Below, piece after piece: positions 1-6,076 of a stretch of DNA of 13,378 nucleotides. The stretch covers positions 1-13,378 of the forward strand of contig DATCLA010000308.1 in NCBI GenBank assembly GCA_036564195.1. Direction: 5' to 3'. The position numbers were made by a program, and so were the translations under genes. The notes below the pieces were generated by a model that was not told where the DNA came from, ran no database searches, and saw only the letters and a program-made list of their open reading frames with translations. The number at the start of each line of letters is the position of its first letter. Positions within the stretch are counted from its first letter, which is position 1. The DNA is from DATCLA01 sp036564195. Its GTDB lineage: Bacteria > Bacillota > UBA4882 > UBA8346.

Positions 1-2
1 GT

Positions 3-254
3 TCGGGAGATTGTTTGAAACACCGCTTTTACGGCGGCTCAGAACCAGCCCGATTAAGTTGGCTTTGTGAAGGTTGGCGGATCTTCTTTGAACACGCTTT
101 GACGGGTTTTAAAAAACTGGCTCGGGAGATTGTCACTGAACAGGGCCATCCGGCGGGGAAGATCCCAAACATTTCATGCGGGAGAAATGATCCCTGCTTT
201 TGTGGGAGCGGCCGGAAATTTAAGAGATGCCATGGTTTAGGTTATAAATTATGA
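3..254 (+). CDS. SEC-C motif protein, C-terminal part (5' end cut by the window edge)
   Basis: The frame is open from the left edge, so this is probably the tail of a longer protein; a TTG at 15 could be a start, but no Shine-Dalgarno site is visible before it. The last ~20 residues carry a SEC-C zinc-binding motif: CGRNDPCFCGSGRKFKRCHG, with the CxCx8CH arrangement. SEC-C motifs occur at the C terminus of SecA and on many otherwise unrelated bacterial proteins, where they bind zinc. The segment before it (WLCEGWRIFFEHALTGFKKLAREIV) is not a domain I recognise. The next reading frame is also open from base 2 to the stop at 68, so a frameshift at the left edge cannot be excluded. Function of the whole protein is unknown. 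A strong terminator follows at 298-331. Confidence 0.7.
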   Translation, partial: SGDCLKHRFYGGSEPARLSWLCEGWRIFFEHALTGFKKLAREIVTEQGHPAGKIPNISCGRNDPCFCGSGRKFKRCHGLGYKL

Positions 255-297
255 CAATGAAGCAAAGCTGGCATTGAAGCTACAAGATAATTACTAT

Positions 298-331
298 CCA
301 AGCTGTCCGAAAGGCGGCTTGGTTTGTTTTT
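298..331 (+). terminator. Rho-independent terminator of the SEC-C gene
   Basis: CCAAGCTGTC (298-307) pairs with GGCGGCTTGG (313-322) over 10 pairs, two of them G-U, around a CGAAA loop, and is followed by TTTGTTTTT (323-331). The T tract lies on the plus-strand side, so it ends transcription from the SEC-C gene. Confidence 0.85.
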
Positions 332-361
332 GTAATTATCAGAATATAAAAGGAGGAAAGA

Positions 362-403
362 ATGATTAAAGCGGCCGCAGAGCCGCTTTTAATTTTGAGT
401 TAA
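362..403 (+). other. 13-codon mini-ORF with a consensus Shine-Dalgarno site (doubtful)
   Basis: AGGAGG at 351-356 stands five bases before an ATG at 362 that opens 13 codons (MIKAAAEPLLILS) to TAA at 401-403. Most of the reading frame is made of the hairpin at 368-389. A possible -10 (TATAAA, 345-350) is so close to the Shine-Dalgarno site that a transcript from it could hardly include that site. It may be a leader-like peptide or a remnant of a gene start; there is no conservation evidence. Confidence 0.2.
368..396. terminator. Bidirectional hairpin terminator between the SEC-C and ymaF-like genes
   Basis: AAAGCGGC (368-375) and GCCGCTTT (382-389) form a perfect 8-bp stem with loop CGCAGA. 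On the plus strand it is followed by TTAATTTT. On the minus strand it lies just beyond the ymaF-like stop codon (400-402), and the stem ends in TTT followed by AATCATTCTTT. Its most likely job is ending ymaF transcription. Confidence 0.6.
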
Positions 404-744
404 AGAAAATAAGCTAAAGAGCTTTCCCGATCAGAGGTACCGCAATAACGGTGCTTATGCCCGTCATCGTGGGAGGTTTTTCCGGAGTAGTTGTGGACAT
501 GTCCTCCGGCAACCGGTTTGGCCTCTTCGGTACAGCCGTGATAATGGTGGGTATGACCGTCATTGAAGGTGGTTTCACCCTGGTAATCATGGCGGTGGTC
601 CGGTTTGTTTGGAGCACGTTCGGTAATACCTCTGATGATATGGCGGTGGCCGTCTTCAACGGAGGTATAGTCACAGAAGTAGTGGTAATGATAACCTCGC
701 TCTTCAGGTTGTTCGCAATGACCTTTACTATGCTTTCTACTCAT
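400..744 (-). CDS. YmaF-like histidine-rich repeat protein
   Basis: This 114-residue protein contains 17 histidines (15%). It has three imperfect repeats, near residues 19-42, 50-73 and 82-104, built on HxHxYxGxTxxxDGHxHxYxGxT, the pattern of the YmaF family. The regularly spaced HxH pairs and a few cysteines (10, 24, 71, 101) suggest transition-metal binding, but no biochemical role is established for the family as far as I know. No signal peptide or membrane segment is seen, so it should be cytosolic. The ATG at 744 is preceded by GGGGGGAG (752-759) at seven bases. It is divergent from the nickel-transporter operon, and the 150-base gap between them contains the NikR operator. The opposite-strand frame at 451-774 is a shadow: it lacks a comparable Shine-Dalgarno site and family resemblance. 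Confidence 0.8.
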   Translation of the reverse strand: MSRKHSKGHCEQPEERGYHYHYFCDYTSVEDGHRHIIRGITERAPNKPDHRHDYQGETTFNDGHTHHYHGCTEEAKPVAGGHVHNYSGKTSHDDGHKHRYCGTSDRESSLAYFL

Positions 745-827
745 TTTTCACTCCCCCCAGCTAATTTAGTATAATCTATGTGACACGCATATCATTTGAC
801 CAGAAGCCAAAGGCAGAAAAAGTCGGG

Positions 828-856
828 TTGTAGATTATATATTTCTGTGTTACAAT
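828..856 (+). promoter_or_regulatory. Sigma-A promoter of the nikMN-nikQ-nikO operon
   Basis: TTGTAG (828-833) and TACAAT (851-856) are separated by 17 bases, placing the transcript start near 863, about 30 bases before the nikMN ATG. The -10 hexamer overlaps the left arm of the NikR operator, so a bound repressor would block RNA polymerase. Confidence 0.65.
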
Positions 857-874
857 TATAGATATCGTAACACA
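846..874 (+). promoter_or_regulatory. NikR operator (nickel-responsive repression site)
   Basis: TGTGTTAC (846-853) and GTAACACA (867-874) are a perfect 8-bp inverted repeat with a 13-base spacer. This matches the GTGTTAC-N13/14-GTAACAC NikR site class described by comparative genomics in non-enterobacterial species, and differs from the E. coli GTATGA-N16-TCATAC site. It covers the -10 and start point of the nickel-transporter promoter, and a nikR gene lies at the far end of the operon. Confidence 0.85.
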
Positions 875-893
875 AAGTCTTGAGGTGGTCATG

Positions 894-1913
894 ATGCATA
901 TGGCGGATGCTTTGACCTCTCCGGAGGTGGGCGGGGCCCTATGGGCCGCCACTGCAGTGGTAACGGCCTATTCGGTTAAAAAAGTCCGGCAGGAAGGGGC
1001 TGACGACCGGGTGCCACTCATGGGAGTGCTGGGTGCGTTTGTCTTTGCCGCCCAGATGATTAATTTTACCATTCCGGGGACCGGCTCCAGTGGCCATTTG
1101 GGCGGCGGATTGTTATTGGCTGCCTTATTAGGGCCGGCAGCCGGTTTTTTAACCATGGCCGCAATCTTAACGATCCAGGCATTGTTCTTTGCCGACGGTG
1201 GCCTCCTGGCGCTGGGCTGCAATATCTTTAACCTGGGTTTTTACACTTGTTTTGTTACATATCCCTTAATCTATCAACCTTTGGTACGCCGAAAACTCAC
1301 TAAAGGGCGGATTATGGTCGGCTCACTTTTGGCGGCGGTATGCGGTTTACAGCTGGGCTCGTTGAGCGTGGTCTTGGAAACCTTATTTTCCGGCCTCTCC
1401 GACCTGCCTTTCCGGACCTTTTTCTTATTGATGCAGCCGATTCACTTGGCAATCGGCTTGGTGGAGGGGTTGGTTACCGCGGCGGTACTTAACTTTATTT
1501 TCCAAGCCCGACCGGAGCTCCTGGAGACCGGGAAGCCCTTGGCTCAACACCGGATCTTACGCCCGGTCTTAACCGGATTCATAGTGGTGGCGTTATTGGT
1601 TGGCGGGGTGTTAGCCTGGTTTGCCTCGGCGCAACCGGACGGTTTGGAATGGTCTTTGTTACAGGCAACCGGAGAAGAAGCGGTTTTTAATAATTCCGCA
1701 GTACATCGTTGGTTCGCTGCTTTACAGGAGCGTCTGGCCTTCCTGCCTGATTATAACTTCAAAAGAAAGAACACAGTACCGGAGCAGGTTTCCAGTAACT
1801 TGGTAGACCTCGGGACCAGTGCTGCCGGAATAGCCGGAGTCGGTTTAACCTTAGGTATGTTGCTGCTAACGGGGTTCGGATTAAGAAGGGCGGCCCACCG
1901 GCCCCGTAATTAA
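894..1913 (+). CDS. nikMN: Nickel ECF transporter substrate-binding component, NikM-NikN fusion
   Basis: This is the membrane S component that captures Ni(II), fused to its small partner. Residues 1-205 are the CbiM/NikM domain: Met1-His2 at the N terminus and GSSGHLGGG with His68, the residues known in NikM to coordinate the metal, then QPIHLAIGLVEG. The C-terminal part (about 225-339) is NikN-like: a transmembrane segment, the PDGLEW motif at 248-253, an extracytoplasmic loop with LPDY, and a final transmembrane segment. I place the start at ATG 894 rather than GTG 885 or ATG 891, because the free Met1-His2 N terminus is part of the metal site and GAGGTGG (882-888) then stands five bases away. 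It is the first gene of the operon and sits under the NikR operator, which favours nickel over cobalt as substrate. Confidence 0.9.
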   Translation: MHMADALTSPEVGGALWAATAVVTAYSVKKVRQEGADDRVPLMGVLGAFVFAAQMINFTIPGTGSSGHLGGGLLLAALLGPAAGFLTMAAILTIQALFFADGGLLALGCNIFNLGFYTCFVTYPLIYQPLVRRKLTKGRIMVGSLLAAVCGLQLGSLSVVLETLFSGLSDLPFRTFFLLMQPIHLAIGLVEGLVTAAVLNFIFQARPELLETGKPLAQHRILRPVLTGFIVVALLVGGVLAWFASAQPDGLEWSLLQATGEEAVFNNSAVHRWFAALQERLAFLPDYNFKRKNTVPEQVSSNLVDLGTSAAGIAGVGLTLGMLLLTGFGLRRAAHRPRN

Positions 1914-1973
1914 AAGCAGTCTGCCGGATTAAACCGGTGCGGTGTAGGGGAAAAGGAGTATTTTTAGGCAGTA

Positions 1974-2795
1974 ATGAAAGGAATTGAAGGGGCAAGTTAT
2001 AATTTACGGTATCTGGATGAGTTGGCGTTGCAGCCAACACCATTGCGAGGGCTGGATCCTACGGTGAAGCTGGTGACCACGGTGGTTTTTATTATAGTGG
2101 TGGCCTCATTTCCCCGTTATGCACTGCTACCGCTGTTACCCCTGACTTTTTATCCCACGGTGTTAATGGCCTGGGGAGAGCTGCCTGTAGGGTATCTGGT
2201 AAAACGAATGCTGTGGGCAGCGCCGTTCGCCCTGTTTGTCGCCGCCTTTAATCCACTTCTGGACCGGACACCGTTGCTTCGTTGGGGCAGTGTAGTGATT
2301 AGCGGCGGCTGGGTTTCGTTTGGTGTAGTTATGTTAAAGTTCGCTTTAACTGTGTTGGCCGCTTTAATTCTCATCGCTACCACTGGGATGAACCAAATCG
2401 GGGTTGCTCTACGCCGGATTGGCCTGCCCCGGGAGTTGGTCGGGCAATTGCTCTTTCTTTACCGTTATTTATTTGTATTATTGGAGGAGGCGACCCGGAT
2501 GTACCGGGCTTATTATTTGCGTGCCTCCGGTCGGCAGGGGGTTCGTTTTCCGGCATGGGGTTCATTGGCCGGGCAGTTGTTATTGCGTACCTTTGACCGG
2601 GCGCAACGGATCTACCAGGCAATGCTCTGCCGGGGTTATCACGGAGAAATCTGTCAAATGGCTGGTCCGACCGGCCCCGAACGCCGCTTCAGTAACGGAA
2701 TATTTTTAGGAGGCTGGACCGGTTTCTTCCTGCTTGCTCGGGCGGTAAATCTGCCGCAACTATTGGACGCCTGGTGGTGGAGGATGTTTAAATGA
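1974..2795 (+). CDS. nikQ: ECF transporter transmembrane component, CbiQ/NikQ family
   Basis: This 273-residue membrane protein is the T component that couples the nickel-binding NikMN subunit to the NikO ATPase. It opens with the typical LRGLDPTVKL leader (about 24-33), followed by hydrophobic segments near 33-65, 77-93, 107-136 and, at the C terminus, 243-258. The cytosolic coupling helices carry the two short motifs of the family: a variant of the first (ASG, 184-186) and CRG (219-221, within AMLCRGYHGE). The start is less certain than its neighbours': AGGAG (1954-1958) is 15 bases from the ATG, and only a weak AGG is closer. No other in-frame start lies between. Its stop overlaps the nikO start in an ATGA, which indicates translational coupling. 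Confidence 0.9.
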   Translation: MKGIEGASYNLRYLDELALQPTPLRGLDPTVKLVTTVVFIIVVASFPRYALLPLLPLTFYPTVLMAWGELPVGYLVKRMLWAAPFALFVAAFNPLLDRTPLLRWGSVVISGGWVSFGVVMLKFALTVLAALILIATTGMNQIGVALRRIGLPRELVGQLLFLYRYLFVLLEEATRMYRAYYLRASGRQGVRFPAWGSLAGQLLLRTFDRAQRIYQAMLCRGYHGEICQMAGPTGPERRFSNGIFLGGWTGFFLLARAVNLPQLLDAWWWRMFK

Positions 2796-3547
2796 GTCGT
2801 TATCTGGTCACAGCGGAACAACTGCAATATCATTACCCCGACGGTACTCCGGCGGTACGGGAGGTCTCCTTCCGAATCCTCCCCGGTGAGTCCGTCGGAA
2901 TCGTGGGTGCGAACGGAGCCGGTAAATCCACGTTGTTATTAATGTTAAGCGGAGTAATCCTGCCGGACGGAGGGAAACTGCAGGTCGGCGACTGCCTTTT
3001 GACTAAACAGACAGTCGGCCGGATCCGCAACAGTGTCGGGTTAGTCTTTCAAAATCCGGACGATCAGCTGTTTATGCCGACTGTCTATGAAGATGTGGCC
3101 TTTGGTCCGTTGCAGCGGGGTGATCCTCCCGAAGTGGTGGAGCGAGTCGTCAGCCGGGCCTTGGAGCAGGCCGGTGCTACTCAGCTGCAGCAACGGCCAC
3201 CGTACCGGCTGTCAAGCGGTGAAAAACGGGCAGCAGCTATAGCCGCGGTCTTGGCGTTGGAGCCGGAGATTTTGGTTTTAGATGAACCAAGCGCTGCCTT
3301 AGACCCTTTAGCCCGGCGCCGCTTGATTGAGTTTCTGGCTGCTTTTAACCGTACGAGAATCATTGCCAGCCATGACCTTGACCTGGTGCTGGATTTATGT
3401 GAACGGACCTTAGTAATGGCTCAAGGCAGAGTGATAGCTGACGGTCCCACCGAATTGCTGCTTAAAGACGAAGCTTTGTTGGCCCAGGGACATTTGGAAA
3501 AGCCTTTGCGGCTACAAGGGTGTCCGGTTTGCGGCCGAGCAGGTTAA
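2792..3547 (+). CDS. nikO: ECF transporter ATP-binding protein, CbiO/NikO family
   Basis: This 251-residue ABC ATPase powers nickel import. Motifs in order: Walker A GANGAGKST (39-47), Q-loop VFQNPDDQLF with Gln87 (the extended form typical of ECF ATPases), signature LSSGE (140-144), Walker B LVLDEP (161-166), D-loop (about 169-172) and the switch histidine in ASHD (His194). The C terminus ends in a small CPVC motif, which is seen on some CbiO proteins and could bind metal. The gene overlaps nikQ by four bases and is the last gene of the operon. Its TAA shares the tetranucleotide TTAA with the stop of convergent nikR, leaving no room for a terminator between them. Confidence 0.93.
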   Translation: MSRYLVTAEQLQYHYPDGTPAVREVSFRILPGESVGIVGANGAGKSTLLLMLSGVILPDGGKLQVGDCLLTKQTVGRIRNSVGLVFQNPDDQLFMPTVYEDVAFGPLQRGDPPEVVERVVSRALEQAGATQLQQRPPYRLSSGEKRAAAIAAVLALEPEILVLDEPSAALDPLARRRLIEFLAAFNRTRIIASHDLDLVLDLCERTLVMAQGRVIADGPTELLLKDEALLAQGHLEKPLRLQGCPVCGRAG

Positions 3548-3963
3548 AGATTTTCCCCCCGGGTAGTCATTACCAGTTTACAATGTTTGACCCCTTTGGT
3601 ACTGACCAGACGGTCGGCAATCATTTGGATCGCTGGTTTTTCTCCTTTAACCACCAGTACTTCCAGACAATTGTGGGCGTCTAAATGAACGTGCAAGACT
3701 GAGATGATCTGTTCATGAAAATGATGTTGTAAATCGGTCAGTTTATCCGTCAGCTCCCGTTGCTGGTGATTGTAGACCAAAGTAATGGTACCAACGGCGG
3801 TTCCGCTTCCGGAACGCCATTCCTCTCCGATTAAAAAATCCCGCATTAAGTCCCGGATGGCCTCGGAACGGTTGGTATAGCCCTTGGCCTCGATTACCCG
3901 GTCAAACTGTTTCAATAAGGTTGTCTCCACAGAAACTCCAAAGCGTTGTAAATTCGATTCCAT
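3544..3963 (-). CDS. nikR: Nickel-responsive transcriptional regulator NikR
   Basis: This 139-residue protein has a ribbon-helix-helix DNA-binding domain (residues 1-45, strand QRFGVSVE, helix GYTNRSEAIRDLMRD) and a C-terminal ACT-like nickel-binding domain. All four high-affinity nickel ligands of E. coli NikR (His76, His87, His89, Cys95) have counterparts at His80, His91, His93 and Cys99 here, with identical spacing. It is predicted to bind Ni(II) as a tetramer and repress nikMNQO at the operator at 846-874. The start is ATG 3963, with GGAGG (complement of 3970-3974) six bases before it; the upstream TTG at 3969 would abut that site and is rejected. It is convergent with nikO. No copy of the operator is seen in front of nikR itself. 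Confidence 0.92.
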   Translation of the reverse strand: MESNLQRFGVSVETTLLKQFDRVIEAKGYTNRSEAIRDLMRDFLIGEEWRSGSGTAVGTITLVYNHQQRELTDKLTDLQHHFHEQIISVLHVHLDAHNCLEVLVVKGEKPAIQMIADRLVSTKGVKHCKLVMTTRGENL

Positions 3964-4101
3964 TGCCAACCTCCGGTAGCTAAAATAGTAAGCAGTGCTA
4001 CTTTTGGTTTATTCGGCTTTTCAGATTGGTTCTCCTGCTCTAAGTAGGCAGAACTGCAAAGTCCGGACCGGTCTAAAAAGATCGCAATTCACTAAAGGGT
4101 T

Positions 4102-4166
4102 TATAGTTAAAAAATCGAAAAATAACTATTAGTTTCCTATTAGGTTAATAAGAAAATACTATTAAC
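4102..4166 (+). promoter_or_regulatory. AT-rich repeat cluster upstream of the pentapeptide gene, probable control region
   Basis: Two inverted repeats and three direct repeats are packed here. ATAGTTA (4103-4109) pairs with TAACTAT (4123-4129) across 13 bases, and GTTAATA (4144-4150) pairs with TATTAAC (4160-4166). CTATTA starts at 4126, 4137 and 4159, i.e. 11 and 22 bases apart, so on one face of the helix. This resembles a direct-repeat site for a response regulator; the regulator is unknown. No convincing -35/-10 pair could be fixed. Confidence 0.4.
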
Positions 4167-4180
4167 TGGAGTCTGAAGCG

Positions 4181-5248
4181 ATGAATCAGCAACACCTGGA
4201 TATTTTAAAATCAGGAGTTAAAGTTTGGAATAGTTGGCGGGAAGCCCATCCCGAGATCGTCCCTGACTTAAGTGGCGCCACTCTGACTGGGTTGACGGCG
4301 CAAGGGATCAACTTTAACAGTACCAATTTGAGCCGGGCTCTCCTTTACGAGGCGCGGCTGGAGAAGTCCATGTTTATCGGCGCCAATCTTAACAAAGCCA
4401 TTTGTGCTGGTTCCAACTTTAACGAGTCTTTCTTCAGCCGGACCCGGTTGACCGGGACCAGTTTTAACAGTGCTTCACTGCGGTCAACTAATTTTATGCG
4501 TTCAGTCTTCCAACGGGTTGACCTCAGTCATGCCAAGCTTACGACGGCTGATTTCCGTTTAGCAAAACTGGACCAGGTAAATTTGGAATTTGCCAAATTA
4601 GACCGGGTAAACTTCTCCGGTACGCGGATGGTTAATTGCCTGGTCAACGGAGTGATGGCTACGGACCTGGAAACCCAGGGGATACAGTTACAAAAGCTAA
4701 TCATCTCCAATCATGATGACCCAACCGTGACTGTGGAAAGCCTGGAGGTTGTTCAGACGGTTTTTGCACGTCTTTATAGCCTGACGGTTGACTGTAACAG
4801 TGGGGCCTCGCCAAACTTGGTGCTGGTTTTTGGCGACTTCCAGAAGGAACGGAGGAAAATTTTGCGCTCCATCTACTGGGAGTTGAAGCGGAGAGGCTTG
4901 AGCCCGGTCTTAGTGTATTTGGACAAACCGGCGGGGCGGAGTTTTTTTGCACTCCTTCACCAACTGGCTTTAATGGCCAGGTTTATCATTGGTGATGTGA
5001 GCCAGCCGGATCTGCTCCCGGTTGATTTTATCAACTTTATAGCGCAATTTAGGCTGCCGGTTCAGCTAATGGTGCAAGCAGCCAATGACGAAGAGGGCTG
5101 GCTGACACCGAATTTACAAAACTGTCACTGGTTTTTAAGCCCGTTTTGTTATCAAACTGTGGAAGAAGGAACGATCGGCATTGGCGAGAAGATTATTAAT
5201 CCCTTGGAAGTAAAGTTTCAGGAGCTTCAGAGGGAGAATTCCCATTAA
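4181..5248 (+). CDS. Pentapeptide-repeat protein with C-terminal TIR-like/deoxyribosyltransferase-like domain
   Basis: This 355-residue protein has three parts. Residues 1-29 form a short helical header (LKSGVKVWNSWREAHPE) common on such proteins. Residues 30-155 are about 26 uninterrupted pentapeptide repeats: nearly every fifth residue (30, 35, 45, 50 and so on to 155) is Leu, Phe or another hydrophobic, as in a right-handed square beta-helix. Residues 210-345 are an alpha/beta domain: strand NLVLVFGDF, helix, strand SPVLVYLDKPAGR, helix, strand ARFIIGDVSQPD. It resembles a domain I know from cyanobacterial pentapeptide proteins (KPxxRD...LARFIIADLT...), related by fold to TIR and nucleoside deoxyribosyltransferases. 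Those relatives have Glu in a QEL motif where this protein has VDF (281-283), so activity is uncertain. The Shine-Dalgarno GGAG (4168-4171) is nine bases from the ATG. No partner gene is adjacent. Role unknown. Confidence 0.8.
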   Translation: MNQQHLDILKSGVKVWNSWREAHPEIVPDLSGATLTGLTAQGINFNSTNLSRALLYEARLEKSMFIGANLNKAICAGSNFNESFFSRTRLTGTSFNSASLRSTNFMRSVFQRVDLSHAKLTTADFRLAKLDQVNLEFAKLDRVNFSGTRMVNCLVNGVMATDLETQGIQLQKLIISNHDDPTVTVESLEVVQTVFARLYSLTVDCNSGASPNLVLVFGDFQKERRKILRSIYWELKRRGLSPVLVYLDKPAGRSFFALLHQLALMARFIIGDVSQPDLLPVDFINFIAQFRLPVQLMVQAANDEEGWLTPNLQNCHWFLSPFCYQTVEEGTIGIGEKIINPLEVKFQELQRENSH

Positions 5249-5264
5249 ACGGTTTTAAACATCA

Positions 5265-5300
5265 GAAGCTGGCCGTGCTGACAATTGCAAGGCCAGCTTC
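5265..5300. terminator. Hairpin between convergent pentapeptide and cyclophilin genes
   Basis: GAAGCTGGCC (5265-5274) and GGCCAGCTTC (5291-5300) form a perfect 10-bp stem around a 16-base loop that can itself pair (TGC with GCA). It sits in the 74-base gap between two convergent genes, the usual place for a shared bidirectional terminator. No good T tract follows on either side, so termination may be weak or factor-assisted. Confidence 0.55.
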
Positions 5301-5322
5301 ACAAATATTCCGTAATTTTCGT

Positions 5323-5970
5323 TTATTCCAGCCGTTTGGCTTTAATAATTAAAATATCTTCGACTGGTACATCCTCATGAAAACCCACCGTTTTGGTTGG
5401 GGAGGCGACGATTTTATCGACTACCTCCATTCCTTGCAGTACTTTACCGAAGACACAATAGCCAAATCCACTGGGAGAATTGTCGCGGTGGTCCAGAAAA
5501 GTGTTGTCTTTAACATTGATAAAGAATTGTGCCGTAGCGCTGTCTATTACCTGCGTGCGGGCCATGGCAATGGTGCCCCGCTGGTTGGAGAGGCCGTTGC
5601 CAGCTTCGTTTTTAACCGGAGCCTGAGTAGTTTTTTCCTTCAGACCCGGGGTCATTCCACCTCCTTGAATCATAAAACCGGGAATTACCCGATGAAAGAT
5701 GGTACCGTCGTAGAAGCCGGAATCAACGTAAGACAGGAAATTTTTCACTGTAATCGGAGCTTTGGCGGGGTAGAGTTCCAAGGTAATCTTGCCGAGAGAA
5801 GTTTCTAAAACTACCTGCGGGTTTTTCTTTGAGGCAGAATTGTCGGACTCGTTCAAATTGGGATCCTCCTTAGCCTGGTTTTGCTGCAGTGTGAAAATTA
5901 GGACGATACTAACCAGTAAAATCAGACCGGTAATCCAAAGCCGGGTTTTTCTGGACTGGCCTTGCTTCAT
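5323..5970 (-). CDS. Membrane-anchored cyclophilin-type peptidyl-prolyl cis-trans isomerase
   Basis: This 215-residue protein isomerises X-Pro bonds in proteins, most likely outside the cytoplasmic membrane. Residues 1-9 are positively charged, 11-28 form one hydrophobic segment with no lipobox cysteine or obvious cleavage site, and 29-50 are a polar Asp/Asn/Ser linker, so it is probably anchored by its N terminus. The cyclophilin domain spans 51-215, with FHRVIPGFMIQGG (92-104; Arg94 is the catalytic arginine), MAR (136-138), QFFINV (148-153) and VFGKV (173-177). The start at ATG 5970 has AAGGGGG nine bases upstream, and a strong promoter lies at 6015-6043. It probably helps fold exported proteins, like other extracytoplasmic PPIases of Gram-positive bacteria. 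Confidence 0.93.
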   Translation of the reverse strand: MKQGQSRKTRLWITGLILLVSIVLIFTLQQNQAKEDPNLNESDNSASKKNPQVVLETSLGKITLELYPAKAPITVKNFLSYVDSGFYDGTIFHRVIPGFMIQGGGMTPGLKEKTTQAPVKNEAGNGLSNQRGTIAMARTQVIDSATAQFFINVKDNTFLDHRDNSPSGFGYCVFGKVLQGMEVVDKIVASPTKTVGFHEDVPVEDILIIKAKRLE

Positions 5971-6014
5971 TTGTAAAATCCCCCTTAATTTTCCTGCAAG
6001 AATCTCTTCTTAGT

Positions 6015-6043
6015 ACGTTAGCATAATTAATAGCGGGTGTCAA
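6015..6043 (-). promoter_or_regulatory. Sigma-A promoter of the cyclophilin gene
   Basis: On the minus strand a perfect -35 TTGACA (complement of 6038-6043) is followed after 17 bases by TAACGT (complement of 6015-6020), itself preceded by TGC, an extended -10. The transcript would start about 40 bases before the cyclophilin ATG. Confidence 0.7.
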
Positions 6044-6076
6044 GAAACCCGAAACTCAGTTTATGATCCGGTTAAG

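Noticed and set aside
451..774. 107-codon plus-strand frame opposite the YmaF-like gene
   Set aside because: It is the antisense of a His-rich repeat gene (HxH codons read as Met/Val-rich hydrophobic sequence), has no Shine-Dalgarno site, and the minus-strand product matches a known family.
775..893. Cobalamin or Ni/Co riboswitch before nikMN
   Set aside because: The predicted leader is only about 30 bases, too short for either riboswitch, and the operator explains regulation.
4020..4090. tRNA-like or small-RNA fold between nikR and the pentapeptide gene
   Set aside because: Only short, isolated pairings were found (for example CTGC/GCAG); no cloverleaf or conserved T-loop is present.
4103..4129. 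ATAGTTA-N13-TAACTAT as a second NikR operator next to nikR
   Set aside because: The GTTA/TAAC cores are 13 bases apart rather than the 15 of the nikMN operator, and the outer bases do not match GTGTTAC.
5377..5808. 143-codon plus-strand frame opposite the cyclophilin gene
   Set aside because: The minus-strand frame encodes all cyclophilin motifs with a Shine-Dalgarno site and promoter; the plus frame has neither family resemblance nor initiation signals.
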